The notes beneath the pieces were generated by a model. It worked only from the letters and a program-made list of their open reading frames with translations. It was not told the origin of the DNA and ran no database searches. Positions 26,948 to 35,313 of a DNA stretch of 64,000 bases are shown piece by piece. A program made the translations under genes and the position numbers. The stretch is from the NCBI RefSeq assembly GCF_007829335.1, contig NZ_VIWO01000001.1:1178001-1242000 (forward strand), in the 5' to 3' direction. This DNA is from Chitinophaga polysaccharea (GTDB taxonomy: Bacteria > Bacteroidota > Bacteroidia > Chitinophagales > Chitinophagaceae). Numbering within the stretch: position 1 is the first letter of the stretch; each line of letters begins with the position of its first letter.

Positions 26948-27856
26948 TTACATTACATAAAGCCCATCGAGCCGGGGCTGTACCGGGGTTGGTACCGGTT
27001 CATCGCCCAGCATTTGAATCACATTGATTTCTATGGTCCTGGCTATATTATCCAGGGGAATGGCCAGGGGCTGGAAATCGAAGGGATCCATCAGGGTAAT
27101 GCCGTTGAGGTGAGTTACATGAAACACGAAGCCAAACATCCAGCCGAAGGGGATGGACCAGCCGCCAATTGATTCGGTCATCATTAGGGTGTTCATGATC
27201 ACATAGAACCAGATAAACACTTTGGTGAAATACACGTAGCTGGGTGGGAATACGGTATTCCTGATCCGTTCCGACTGGCCCATAGAATCGCAGTGTCTTA
27301 CGAGCAGCTGGTTAAGTTCTATGAAATGAAACCCGTCTATTACGCCGGCATCCCGGAGTCGTTGCAGATCGCGGGTTTGCAGATTCAGGATAGCATTGGG
27401 GATATTGCTTTGTTTTTGTACGGCCGTTATTTCGTCCTGGGTGAGATAGCGGGTGTAGTATTCATCGGGGCGTTTACGGAGCACCATTTTAAGGGCGTTG
27501 ATAAAGGCCAGGTGCCGGTATATCATGTGGCGTACCAGGGCTTTATTTTCCATGTCTGCCCCGGCACTGGCATAAAAGAGCAGGCTACGGGCCCAGGAGC
27601 GGGAGTCGTTGACCAGGGCGCCCCATATTTTCCGGGCTTCCCACCAGCGATCATAGGCCTGGTTATTGTTAAAGCCGATAAAGAAGGCGATAGCAGTACC
27701 CAGTACAGCGGAAATGGTAACGGGAATCGACACATGTGCCGAAAGCCAGTATTTATCGATGCCATACACCAGGGCACAACAGGCCAGCAGCATAAGATCT
27801 ACCTTCCAGGTGTAAGAAAATATCTGGCTGAAGGAGAGTCGGTGTTTCAGCAGCAT
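26948..27856 (-). CDS. bestrophin-family anion channel
   Basis: A 302-residue bestrophin (UPF0187) homologue. Landmarks: FFIGFNNNQAYDRWWEARKIWGALVNDSRSWAR after the first helices, a Pro-rich NTVFPPSYVYFTKVFIWFY segment, and the C-terminal FQPLAIPLDNIARTIEINVIQMLGD. These proteins form pentameric chloride (or cation) channels in the inner membrane. Length is typical. Direction and a 49-base gap allow readthrough into jetA, but no functional link is known. Confidence 0.93.
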   Translation of the reverse strand: MLLKHRLSFSQIFSYTWKVDLMLLACCALVYGIDKYWLSAHVSIPVTISAVLGTAIAFFIGFNNNQAYDRWWEARKIWGALVNDSRSWARSLLFYASAGADMENKALVRHMIYRHLAFINALKMVLRKRPDEYYTRYLTQDEITAVQKQSNIPNAILNLQTRDLQRLRDAGVIDGFHFIELNQLLVRHCDSMGQSERIRNTVFPPSYVYFTKVFIWFYVIMNTLMMTESIGGWSIPFGWMFGFVFHVTHLNGITLMDPFDFQPLAIPLDNIARTIEINVIQMLGDEPVPTPVQPRLDGLYVM

Positions 27857-28049
27857 ATGATATGTTTATTTTTCTGGTAATCTTTTTTGGGATGCACATC
27901 TCTTTGCATGACTTCAATATACATAATATCGTTCCAATTTAATGCGCTTCTTTCAAGTTTTTTAAATATCATTTCATTGGAAACCAACCATTTAAATTTT
28001 ATTTCCCTAATAGTCTATAGATTTAGTAGGGTGATTAAGATATTCTTTC

Positions 28050-28057
28050 TATATTTG
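28050..28057 (+). promoter_or_regulatory. -7 element of the redoxin-like gene
   Basis: TATATTTG matches TAnnTTTG exactly. No good TTG is found 19-21 bases upstream. It would give a ~65-base leader before the ATG at 28129. The rest of the ~270-base gap holds nothing recognisable. Confidence 0.45.
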
Positions 28058-28128
28058 TGGTACAATAGCAAGCAATATTCACCAAACCTATAACAGCGGC
28101 CATTTTATCAGCCATTAAAAATATTATT

Positions 28129-28746
28129 ATGTCATCACTTTACAGATACGCCGATTACTTAACCGCACCGGTACCAGAAAATTTCCCCAGCCCCATTAAA
28201 AACCGGGAGCGCATTAACCCGCTACAGGAAGGCGCTTTTTTCCCTGAATTTTTAGCAGAAGAGTCGCGCATTATTAACCGCGGAGCCTTACTGAGCGATG
28301 TAAAGGATATAGTGTCTTTGCACCAGCTGACTGCGCAACCGTTAGTAGTGGTATTTTATTCCTGGCATTGGAATGACTATGCCGACCGTTTACTGGCACA
28401 GTTACAAGAGAGCCACGCAGCCATTGAAGCCACTGGCGCTCGTTTATTGCTGGTATCCAGTGAGGATAAGAAACATTTTACTACCGTTAACCCGGGCAAT
28501 TTTTCTTTCGATATTATACATGACGCACAGCATCGCATTGCCCGCAAAGCAGGCATTTACAGGGAGTCGGACCCCATCTGGGGACGGGTATCAGGTGTAA
28601 ACGCAGATGTGCCGGTACCCGCAGTATACCTGGTTACACCTTCACTGGAAATTAATTATGCGTTTATTGATCTGTACTTGCAGGAAAAATTTTCGCCGGA
28701 AAGCCTGATAGCGGCCATTGACAACCAGCTGGCCATCAGTGCCTGA
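28129..28746 (+). CDS. redoxin-like protein lacking all cysteines
   Basis: A 205-residue thioredoxin-fold protein resembling the AhpC/TSA-type 'peroxiredoxin-like' group: PLVVVFYSWHWNDYADRLLAQL (residues 71-92), ATGARLLLVSSED, FDIIHDAQHRIARKAGIY, VPVPAVYLVTPSLEINYAFID. Where relatives have WCPYC, this protein has WNDYA (residues 81-85), and the whole chain has no Cys. It therefore cannot act as a normal peroxidase. It may be a binding or regulatory derivative. It converges with a small helical protein gene 3 bases away. Fold call is by pattern only. Confidence 0.75.
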   Translation: MSSLYRYADYLTAPVPENFPSPIKNRERINPLQEGAFFPEFLAEESRIINRGALLSDVKDIVSLHQLTAQPLVVVFYSWHWNDYADRLLAQLQESHAAIEATGARLLLVSSEDKKHFTTVNPGNFSFDIIHDAQHRIARKAGIYRESDPIWGRVSGVNADVPVPAVYLVTPSLEINYAFIDLYLQEKFSPESLIAAIDNQLAISA

Positions 28747-28749
28747 TAG

Positions 28750-28992
28750 CTACACGGGCTGCATATCATGTTTGCGCAGGCACATTAAAGTATAGCGATA
28801 TATACTCCATTGTAAACTGTTGCAGTTTAATGGCGATAAATTTTCTATTTTTTCCTGGAGAGAGGGGATAATTTTTTTGAATAACTGTTGATGAGTTTCT
28901 TCCGCTGTAGACAGAATTTGGTCTGCCTGTGCGTAATTTGTTGCCGTACTAAGAGCTGCTATAATCTGTAAAGCATGTTCATCTGTCGTCAT
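28750..28992 (-). CDS. small helical hypothetical protein
   Basis: About 80 residues from MTTDEHALQIIAALSTATN. The frame extends to 29034, but that start lies inside the methyltransferase gene, so the ATG at 28992, 26 bases after it, is preferred. The chain is predicted mostly helical (YAQADQILSTAEETHQQLFKKI) and has no signal or membrane segment. Family not recognised. It follows the methyltransferase gene on the same strand and is probably cotranscribed. Confidence 0.65.
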   Translation of the reverse strand: MTTDEHALQIIAALSTATNYAQADQILSTAEETHQQLFKKIIPSLQEKIENLSPLNCNSLQWSIYRYTLMCLRKHDMQPV

Positions 28993-29018
28993 AATAATAA
29001 TTTTTTTATTGCTTAGTC

Positions 29019-29618
29019 CTATCTTCTGATCCACATTTTTAGCATTAAATCTGCCGAAGTATCCACCAGCTGATAGCAGGGAGGTACCTCATCTTCAAGG
29101 CTGTGAAAGGTAACAAGCCTTGTTCCGCTGGCACAATCGTTTAATTTTTTAAACAGGCAGCGGCTATAATAATTATATAAACTGGTCGATAATTCCACTT
29201 TGTTATCAATCTGATCCTGGTCTACCAGGTTTTCGAAGAAAGAATTGTAAAAGTAGAAGCCATCGTATGCAGAAATATCTGTTTGCGTAAAATTGCCCTG
29301 GATGAAATGTGCATTCCCGGTTTGCGTAACTTCCCTGGCCTCCATCGCATATTGATAGAGTTCTTCCCGTTGTTCAATACCATAAAAAGAAGATTCAGGA
29401 TAAAAGCGCGCGCCAACCAGGCAAAATTTGCCGACGCCGCTTCCAATGTCGAGGATTTTTTTCCCGGGCTGATGTGCCAGGAAACGTGCTGCTGATTTTG
29501 CGATGCTAAGTGGCGTCCAATGCCGCCTGGAAAGCTGTTGTATCTTTTCCGGATATAACCAATCAAAAGCGGCATCATTTACGTAGCAATTCGGCTTTAA
29601 AAAAGTAGAAGTTTGCAT
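29019..29618 (-). CDS. class I SAM-dependent methyltransferase
   Basis: A 199-residue Rossmann methyltransferase. Motif I is KKILDIGSGVGKFCLVGARF, motif II the acidic FYGIEQREELYQ, and FIQGNFTQTDISAYDGFYFYNSFFENL contains the later SAM-pocket residues. Substrate is unknown; a C-terminal block (LFKKLNDCASGTRLVTFHSLED) fits a small-molecule or protein methylase of this loosely defined group. It precedes the 80-residue helical protein. Confidence 0.85.
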   Translation of the reverse strand: MQTSTFLKPNCYVNDAAFDWLYPEKIQQLSRRHWTPLSIAKSAARFLAHQPGKKILDIGSGVGKFCLVGARFYPESSFYGIEQREELYQYAMEAREVTQTGNAHFIQGNFTQTDISAYDGFYFYNSFFENLVDQDQIDNKVELSTSLYNYYSRCLFKKLNDCASGTRLVTFHSLEDEVPPCYQLVDTSADLMLKMWIRR

Positions 29619-29696
29619 GAAGGCGCAAAGGTACGATTTTTACTGCAAGCTTGAAAGCCCATCCCGTCGAAAAAGATGATATAAGCATTTTATGTA

Positions 29697-29900
29697 TTAT
29701 TCATCTGCCGTTTCCAGCAGAAAGATGGCCTCTACCGTAACATTGAATATCCGGGCTATTTTTAATGCCAGTACCGTAGAAGGTACATACTTCCCGGATT
29801 CAATCGTATTGATGGTTTGACGCGATACACCCACTTTTTTTGCCAGGTCTTCCTGGGTCATGTTATGAATGGCCCGCTGCACTTTTATGGTGTTTTTCAT
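29697..29900 (-). CDS. Xre-family HTH regulator (YozG-like)
   Basis: A 67-residue single-domain helix-turn-helix protein: MTQEDLAKKVGVSRQTINTIESGKYVPSTVLALKIARIFNVTVEAIF is the classic Cro/C1 pattern of the short YozG group. It overlaps the upstream membrane protein gene by 4 bases (ATGA), so the two are coupled. Pairs of this kind usually have the regulator controlling its own operon; the signal is unknown. Confidence 0.92.
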   Translation of the reverse strand: MKNTIKVQRAIHNMTQEDLAKKVGVSRQTINTIESGKYVPSTVLALKIARIFNVTVEAIFLLETADE

Positions 29901-30325
29901 GAGGGTAAAGTTCGACGGTTTTTAATAATGACAAAATGGAAACGCAGTATGAAAAAAATCAATGGCGTAAACATGTTATACACCAGTACCGAAAAGTAGT
30001 CCCAGTTGTAAAAAGTCCAGGTACCAATCAATAATAACCCATAATTGATGTAGATGGCCCACTGTAGCGACTCCCGGCGAACCGCCGCAATGTACTCATC
30101 TTCATTTTTTTCCTTGGAAAAAGCAATCATTAACAAACTGATAATAAGTCCCGTGACGATGATTTCATCCGCAAAATTTCCCTGGCTTTCCTTCGTGGTG
30201 TTGTAATCCACCCAGCTATAACTGAAATTCATGACGGTACCTAACAGCCATGTACCAAAGGTTAACAGGAAGAGTATTCCCCCGATTTTTTTGTATAGAT
30301 GGGGTAGTAAATAACGTGATTTCAT
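29897..30325 (-). CDS. small membrane protein paired with an Xre regulator
   Basis: A 142-residue protein with four predicted membrane helices (GGILFLLTFGTWLLGTVM, EIIVTGLIISLLMIAF, WAIYINYGLLLIGTWTFY, NMFTPLIFFILRFHFVI). No enzymatic motif is visible. Its stop overlaps the start of the Xre gene by 4 bases, a conserved type of membrane protein-regulator pair in Bacteroidota and Firmicutes. Function is unknown. Confidence 0.8.
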   Translation of the reverse strand: MKSRYLLPHLYKKIGGILFLLTFGTWLLGTVMNFSYSWVDYNTTKESQGNFADEIIVTGLIISLLMIAFSKEKNEDEYIAAVRRESLQWAIYINYGLLLIGTWTFYNWDYFSVLVYNMFTPLIFFILRFHFVIIKNRRTLPS

Positions 30326-30419
30326 GATAAAGGTCTTTTTATAAAGGTAAATATTTCTTACAAAAAGACAAAAATACTTTACATAAAGTAAAATAAATAA
30401 GACTAATTATCATGATCCG

Positions 30420-31307
30420 TTATATGAAAGTTCGTGTACCAGGAGCCGTATAAGCTGATCTGAATGCTTTAGGTGTACAGTCTTTTTTCTTTTTGAAGAT
30501 GCGGTTGAAATTGGAAATATTATTAAAACCGCATTTATAGGCGATTTCATTGACGGTATGTGTTGTTTCAATGAGTAGCCGGGAGGCATGTCCTAGCCTG
30601 ATTTCTATCAGCGTGTCTACAAATGTTTTCCCGATTTTGGCCTTAAAAAAGCGGCTGAAAGCCACTTCTGTCATCGCTACCAACTTAGCTGCTTCTCCCA
30701 GGGAAATTTTTTTATCATAATTGGCATTCAGGTAATTCATAATTTTTTCCACACGCCTGCTGTTGTAAGAAAAAGTGCCCGTGTTACCGAATGTAGTATC
30801 GGAGAGCGTGCGCATATTCCGGCTGGTCGATAAATCATGCAGGATAGACATCAGCTCCAGTACCGCGTCAAATCCTTGCTGCTGCGGCAGCCGGATCAGG
30901 CGGGGCATTATCCGCTGCGTGGTTTCCGTAGAAAAAAGAATACCGCGCAGGGAACGCTCAAACATATTTTTGATAAAATTCATCTGATTGCGTTGCAGAA
31001 ATTTTTCATCAAACAAATCACGGTGAAACTGGACAGTAATTTCTCTAATTATGCCGCCGGTATGTTTGTGCGTAAACCATCCGTGCTGCAGATTAGGCCC
31101 TACCAGTACCAATTCCAGCTCGCCGATTTCTTCTATATGATCGCCGATAATTCGCCTGGCTCCTTTGGCGTGTTGAATAAAATTGAGTTCAAACTCGTCG
31201 TGGTAATGCAAAGGGAAATCAAATTCCTTTTTCTCCCTGGCAAATAAAGTGAAACAATCACTCTGGGTTAGCGGCGTAATTTCTCTCAGTAACTTACTTT
31301 CTATCAT
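30420..31307 (-). CDS. AraC-family transcriptional regulator with N-terminal cupin
   Basis: About 295 residues from MIESKLLREITPL; a longer frame to 31385 is less likely because the family domain starts here. The N-terminal part is a cupin-like sensor (FPLHYHDEFELNFI, GDHIEEIGELELVLVGPNLQHGW), and the C-terminal ~100 residues form two helix-turn-helix motifs (ISLGEAAKLVAMTEVAFSRFFKAKIGK; VNEIAYKCGFNNISNFNRIFKKKKDCTP). Regulators of this type often control sugar uptake. No obvious target gene is adjacent. Confidence 0.9.
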   Translation of the reverse strand: MIESKLLREITPLTQSDCFTLFAREKKEFDFPLHYHDEFELNFIQHAKGARRIIGDHIEEIGELELVLVGPNLQHGWFTHKHTGGIIREITVQFHRDLFDEKFLQRNQMNFIKNMFERSLRGILFSTETTQRIMPRLIRLPQQQGFDAVLELMSILHDLSTSRNMRTLSDTTFGNTGTFSYNSRRVEKIMNYLNANYDKKISLGEAAKLVAMTEVAFSRFFKAKIGKTFVDTLIEIRLGHASRLLIETTHTVNEIAYKCGFNNISNFNRIFKKKKDCTPKAFRSAYTAPGTRTFI

Positions 31308-31774
31308 AAACGTGGATTGGCTTCCGTAGAATCTCGATGCTAAAAAAGCATCATTGAGATAAACATATTGGGTTGTAAAATGCAATTTTAATTTATTTTC
31401 CTTAAAATCTAACAGGCTGGGCTATTTGATTGGATAAGTGTATGTATGACATTTTAATTTAACAACAATGCCCGTTGTCATGGAATAGCCAATAGTTAAT
31501 AAAGTATTACATTTGTGTGTTCATAAACCACGTTATGCAGTTAGGATGCCATTAGCACTGTTACCCCATTTCCAGTTGTTGCCGTCCGCGCCGCTTATCT
31601 ACGGCTTCAAAGTAAAATTATCTGCGGCAGCAACACCTGGATGGATAGGCACTATGAATGTTTAACAGGATGTTAGGATATCTAATATAAATATTGTACC
31701 GTTTAAATAAATATTCGTTTATCCGTTAAGATTAGGTGTATGAAAACGTTATCACAGGGTAGATGAAAACGCTT
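31308..31774. other. intergenic region, no gene seen
   Basis: About 470 bases between the AraC regulator's start and the SnoaL-like gene. No supported ORF, clear terminator or consensus promoter was recognised. Confidence 0.4.
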
Positions 31775-32206
31775 TCAGCTGCCAGCGTTTTGTCCCGTGC
31801 TGTAGGCAGTCAATTTTTTCTCCAGGGTATCCCCATCTATTAAAGCCCAGTGGGCAATGATCCGGTTATCTTTCAGGTGAAAGCAACGGTAACCTCTGGT
31901 CGTTACCGTTATACCCGTAGCGGGAATACCTCTCCAGGTACCAATATGTTTCATTTGCATGGTAACCCTGATCATAGCCTTACCAAGTTCTGCTACCTGT
32001 TCCTCTATGACGGTAATAGGTAGAAAGGAAGTGTGGGTCATTGCAATCCATTGCTGTAGCCCGGCGATGCCGGCCGGGAGCGAAGGTGCCAGGGAATGGT
32101 CTGTAAATTCCGGATGCAGGAATTCATGTACCCGGGATATATTGCCCTGGTTCCAGATAATGGAAATAAAGCTGTCGATGAAGGCTTTTTGTTCGTGTAT
32201 AGTCAT
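31775..32206 (-). CDS. SnoaL-like / ester cyclase-type protein
   Basis: A 143-residue protein (start MTIHEQKAFIDSF at 32206; the longer frame to 32356 runs into the preceding gene and is rejected). The text ISIIWNQGNISRVHEFLHPEFTDHS, MIRVTMQMKHIGTWRGIPATG and CFHLKDNRIIAHWALIDGDTLEKKL is typical of SnoaL-like proteins in the NTF2 cone fold. Most such proteins in soil bacteria are of unknown substrate. It lies 70 bases after a Crp/Fnr-type regulator on the same strand, which probably controls it. Confidence 0.85.
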   Translation of the reverse strand: MTIHEQKAFIDSFISIIWNQGNISRVHEFLHPEFTDHSLAPSLPAGIAGLQQWIAMTHTSFLPITVIEEQVAELGKAMIRVTMQMKHIGTWRGIPATGITVTTRGYRCFHLKDNRIIAHWALIDGDTLEKKLTAYSTGQNAGS

Positions 32207-32276
32207 AACCGTTAGTTTGATTGAACAAAGGTAGATAGCCGGTGGCGGTACGATTGTGTCAAACGTCACATAATGG

Positions 32277-32858
32277 CTACCGGGTACGGCGGCGGATGCG
32301 GCTGAGTGTTTCCCTGGATGTGCCAAGGTAGGAGCACAATTGTGTAAGAGGTACACGTTGCACCAGTTCGGGGTGATGGGTCAATATGGCCTGGTATCTT
32401 TCTTCCGGGGTATTTTTGGTGAGCCATTGTATATGTGTTTCCTGTACAATAAGCAGGTGTTCCAGCCACTGGCGGCCAAAGGTGGTAATTTCAGGCGATA
32501 GTTGATAAAGTTGGGAGAGCGTGTCTTTATGCCATTTCCACAGCGTAGTTTTTTCCATGGCATGCAGGTTGTATTCAGTGCTGGTATTGTTTCGCAGGCT
32601 TTTTATATCGGTAAAAAACGTGTTTTCGAAGTAAAAAGCAGTGTTGATTTCGCGGGTGTCTTTATCGTGGAAGGCCCTGCAGGCACCGGTTTCTATGAAC
32701 CAGATGTATTGGCAGCGCTGACCTTCCCGAAGTAGATAGTCACCTTTATTTACCACTTCCGTGTTAGCGTTACCGATGAGCAGCTGCATGGCGTCAGGTG
32801 TTAATGACGCAATGTGCGCAAGGTTTTCCGGCAAATGAGGTGATATAGCTTTCATCAT
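32277..32858 (-). CDS. Crp/Fnr-type cyclic-nucleotide-binding regulator
   Basis: A 193-residue protein with an N-terminal cNMP-binding-like barrel (VVNKGDYLLREGQRCQYIWFIETGACRAFHD) and a C-terminal helix-turn-helix ending in LTQLCSYLGTSRETLSRIRR. The barrel lacks a clear cAMP-binding Arg, as in many Bacteroidota homologues, so the ligand is uncertain. The start may be the first or second Met. It is cotranscribed with the SnoaL-like gene. Confidence 0.88.
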   Translation of the reverse strand: MMKAISPHLPENLAHIASLTPDAMQLLIGNANTEVVNKGDYLLREGQRCQYIWFIETGACRAFHDKDTREINTAFYFENTFFTDIKSLRNNTSTEYNLHAMEKTTLWKWHKDTLSQLYQLSPEITTFGRQWLEHLLIVQETHIQWLTKNTPEERYQAILTHHPELVQRVPLTQLCSYLGTSRETLSRIRRRTR

Positions 32859-32891
32859 ATGAAGTTCTTAAAAATACCCACAAGTAGGTAT

Positions 32892-32921
32892 TTGACAGGC
32901 TATTACTTTAACATATATTTG
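32892..32921 (+). promoter_or_regulatory. consensus Bacteroidota promoter
   Basis: TTG at 32892-32894, exactly 19 bp of spacer, and TATATTTG at 32914-32921 match both elements of the consensus perfectly. Transcription would start near 32928 on plus and run into the terminator at 33005-33046. Confidence 0.75.
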
Positions 32922-32927
32922 TGACAG

Positions 32928-33046
32928 CAATTTGATATCATCTTATTCCATTATAAAAAGTCATCCACCTGATTTAGTCAATCACCGTATTTTCTACCCC
33001 CAAAAAAGGGTCTCTTCTTCGCGAATGGGACCCTTTCGTATTTTTT
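32928..33046 (+). ncRNA. candidate small RNA or attenuated leader
   Basis: Between a consensus promoter and a strong terminator lies a ~115-base stretch with no open frame other than a 7-codon ORF within the terminator. The following gene has its own promoter-like element at 33054-33061, after the terminator. This arrangement predicts a discrete short RNA; it could also be a leader whose terminator is regulated for the LuxR gene at 33128. No Rfam family is recognised. Confidence 0.45.
33005..33046 (+). terminator. intrinsic terminator upstream of the luxR-type gene
   Basis: Stem AAAGGGTCTC / GGGACCCTTT (33005-33035) followed by CGTATTTTTT on plus. The A-run before the stem also gives a T-run on minus. 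It sits between two divergent genes, where no coding transcript ends. Confidence 0.8.
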
Positions 33047-33053
33047 AATGCAT

Positions 33054-33061
33054 TACATTTG
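33054..33061 (+). promoter_or_regulatory. -7 element for the LuxR-type gene
   Basis: TACATTTG matches TAnnTTTG exactly, just after the terminator; the upstream -33 is only a TTTC. It would start a ~60-base leader before the ATG at 33128. Confidence 0.5.
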
Positions 33062-33127
33062 CCGACAGAGAGTGCCATTATCAACCATCATTAAAGAGCA
33101 ATTCCTATACAAGATTTATATCAGTAC

Positions 33128-33817
33128 ATGATTGAGCACATTGTATTTAATAATGACTCAGGGCTGGAAGGTAAGCTAAAAGCTTTAAAGGCCCTGGATG
33201 CAGCGCTTCCTGTTGTGGTAATTGTGATGAATGTGCAAAAAAGCTGTGTGGAATATATGTCGTCCCGTGGCTGCAGAGAGCTGGGAACAACGCTGGAAGC
33301 CTTACGGGAGATGGGACCAGCCTATTACGACAATTTTTTTAATCCTACAGACGTAGCCGATTATCTGCCAAAGATCATCGCTATGCTGGAGGCGCCGGCA
33401 GAGGAAAATATGGTGGTTACCTTTTTCCAGCAGGTAAGGATGGCCACCTCCCGTGACTGGTCCTGGCATTTGGGCACATCCCGGGTGTTTATGCGCGATG
33501 CTGACGGTCAGCCTACTCATGTTATTACTTGCGCCACGCCCATTGATCCGCTGCATCATGTGACCAGTAAGGTAAATCGGCTGCTAGAAGAAAATAACTT
33601 CCTCCGTCGCAACCAGCATATATTTGCTTCGCTTACCAAACGGGAAAAAGAAATACTGCGACTGCTGGCCCTGGGGTTCAGTGCGGTGGAGATTGCTGAA
33701 AAAACGGGTATTTCGGAGAAAACGGCGGTTACCCACCGGCGAAATATTAAAGCAAAGATAGGCGCACAGTCCAGTTACGACCTCACCAGTTTTGCCCAGG
33801 CTTTCGATCTTATATAA
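33128..33817 (+). CDS. LuxR-type regulator with PAS-like N-terminus
   Basis: A 229-residue protein. The N-terminal ~150 residues read as a PAS-like sensor (AALPVVVIVMNVQKSCVEYMSSRGCREL, ADGQPTHVITCATPID). The C-terminal ~65 residues are a LuxR/GerE helix-turn-helix (ASLTKREKEILRLLALGFSAVEIAEKTGISEKTAVTHRRNIKAKIGA). Common in Bacteroidota as single-gene response proteins; ligand and targets are unknown. It is preceded by a promoter-terminator cassette. Confidence 0.9.
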   Translation: MIEHIVFNNDSGLEGKLKALKALDAALPVVVIVMNVQKSCVEYMSSRGCRELGTTLEALREMGPAYYDNFFNPTDVADYLPKIIAMLEAPAEENMVVTFFQQVRMATSRDWSWHLGTSRVFMRDADGQPTHVITCATPIDPLHHVTSKVNRLLEENNFLRRNQHIFASLTKREKEILRLLALGFSAVEIAEKTGISEKTAVTHRRNIKAKIGAQSSYDLTSFAQAFDLI

Positions 33818-33982
33818 TTTTTATATATGTGTGGAAGGGCCGTGGCCGGCATTTCTCTGCTTTAAGGAAAAATAACCCTCAATTTTTCTGCATGTAAGCA
33901 GAAATGTGTATTTTCATTTCGTATACCATATTTCTTTGCCTGTCTGTTGCGCCTTGCAACGGGCTTGTTAACCAAATTAATT

Positions 33983-34372
33983 ATGTCTTTTAAAGCTGTT
34001 CTCAACATCGATGGTGAGGAAATGAATGTCCTGGAATGCAGGTTTTCATTTTCCCAAAACACAGACCATAATGGGAAACCTGCCGCCCGCCCCAAAGGAG
34101 GCACCATTAATTTACTGATAGAGTCTGCTGGCGAAACCAGTTTGTTTGACTGGATGATTTCCAACACCCAAACAAAAAATGGAAGTATTACCTTCTTCCG
34201 GAGGGATTCCATGTCCAGGCTGAAAGAGCTGAAATTCACTGATGCTTACTGCGTGGAATATGAAGAAACGTTCAACGCCAACAACGAGCAGCCGTTGCAG
34301 ATTCAGCTCACCTTATCGTCCCGGGAAGTGAAGTTGAACAACTCCACTTATCAAAACCCCTGGCCGGTATAG
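33983..34372 (+). CDS. tssD: T6SS tube protein TssD (Hcp), Bacteroidetes type
   Basis: A 129-residue TssD: MSFKAVLNIDGEEMNVLECRF, SQNTDHNGKPAARPKGGTINL, FDWMISNTQTKNGSITFFRRDSMSRLKELKF and the C-terminal LTLSSREVKLNNSTYQNPWPV are recognisable Bacteroidetes-type (T6SSiii) Hcp text. The ATG at 33983 is preferred; the frame opens 12 codons earlier. Hcp hexamers stack as the inner tube and carry small effectors. Here the gene is alone, away from vgrG at 1648-3471 and without sheath genes, so it is an orphan tube gene. Confidence 0.92.
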   Translation: MSFKAVLNIDGEEMNVLECRFSFSQNTDHNGKPAARPKGGTINLLIESAGETSLFDWMISNTQTKNGSITFFRRDSMSRLKELKFTDAYCVEYEETFNANNEQPLQIQLTLSSREVKLNNSTYQNPWPV

Positions 34373-34397
34373 AGCGCCCGTTGCCCAGTTGGCATTA

Positions 34398-34436
34398 TAG
34401 CCTGAATGAGGTGCGCAAAGCGGCCCATTCAGGCTA
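34398..34436 (+). terminator. hairpin after tssD
   Basis: Perfect 11-bp stem TAGCCTGAATG / CATTCAGGCTA (34398-34408, 34426-34436), 25 bases past the tssD stop. The following tail CCATAATTTT is only modestly T-rich. Confidence 0.65.
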
Positions 34437-34504
34437 CCATAATTTTGTGTATCTTGGTAGCAGTCCGTGGTCTATCCATGCCTGGATAACGAATACCTTA
34501 TCAT

Positions 34505-35053
34505 ATGCAATCATTAAATTTTACCCCGTTCCCTTTTCTCTCTACGCCCCGCTTTCAGCTGCGGCCGCTCGCCTTAACAGATACGGAGGATGTTTTTATA
34601 TTACGCTCAGACCCGCGTGTTAACCAGTTTCTCGACCGGCCGGTAGCAACTACGACAGCAGACGCCCGCCAGTTTATAGAAATGATACAAGACGGCATCG
34701 CCAATAATAAATGGATATACTGGGTAATTACCAGTAAAGACAATGACCAGCTAATAGGAACCATTGGCCTATGGCATATAGTGCCGGAGCTCGAAGAAGC
34801 GGAAGTTGGCTATGAACTGCTCGCCGATTATTTCGGAAAGGGCGTTATGCTGGAAGTCATGCCAGAAGTTATTCGCTATGCGCGGCAACAGCTGCAGGTA
34901 AAAAGAATTGCCGCTTTGCCAGCTGTGGGAAATGAACGCTCAATCAAACTCCTGGAACGGAATCATTTTACCGTCGATGATGCGCTGAGAGCACGACTGG
35001 AAAAAGAAGATGATCTTATCAACATGTTAGTGTACTCGCTGATAATGCCGTAA
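34505..35053 (+). CDS. RimJ-type GNAT N-acetyltransferase
   Basis: A 182-residue GNAT of the RimJ/RimL group: LSTPRFQLRPLALTDTEDVFILRSDPRVNQFL at the N-terminus, IGTIGLWHIVPELEEAEVGYELLADYFGKGVMLEVMPEVIRYA as the acetyl-CoA region, and AVGNERSIKLLERNHF as motif B. It transfers acetyl from acetyl-CoA to an amine; whether to a protein N-terminus or a small molecule cannot be told. A TAATTTTG element lies ~60 bases upstream. Confidence 0.9.
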   Translation: MQSLNFTPFPFLSTPRFQLRPLALTDTEDVFILRSDPRVNQFLDRPVATTTADARQFIEMIQDGIANNKWIYWVITSKDNDQLIGTIGLWHIVPELEEAEVGYELLADYFGKGVMLEVMPEVIRYARQQLQVKRIAALPAVGNERSIKLLERNHFTVDDALRARLEKEDDLINMLVYSLIMP

Positions 35054-35313
35054 AATATTCCCTCACTTTTTTCTGCTATCGTATTCCCTGATTCCCGTCA
35101 TATTCCCATTATAGCCGCTGTATCGATGATGAACACCGTGCTTTGGTAGATGAACGACCTGTTTGATGTTTTATTCAACCGGTATTAGCCGGTTAATGCC
35201 CCTGGTACCCGTTTCCCGTGATTCGGGATGGGCTGCTTATGTCTATATCCATGGCACTTGGACAGCGATTTTAAATGCACCAATATTGTTTCATTAAACA
35301 AAAAATTACCAGT

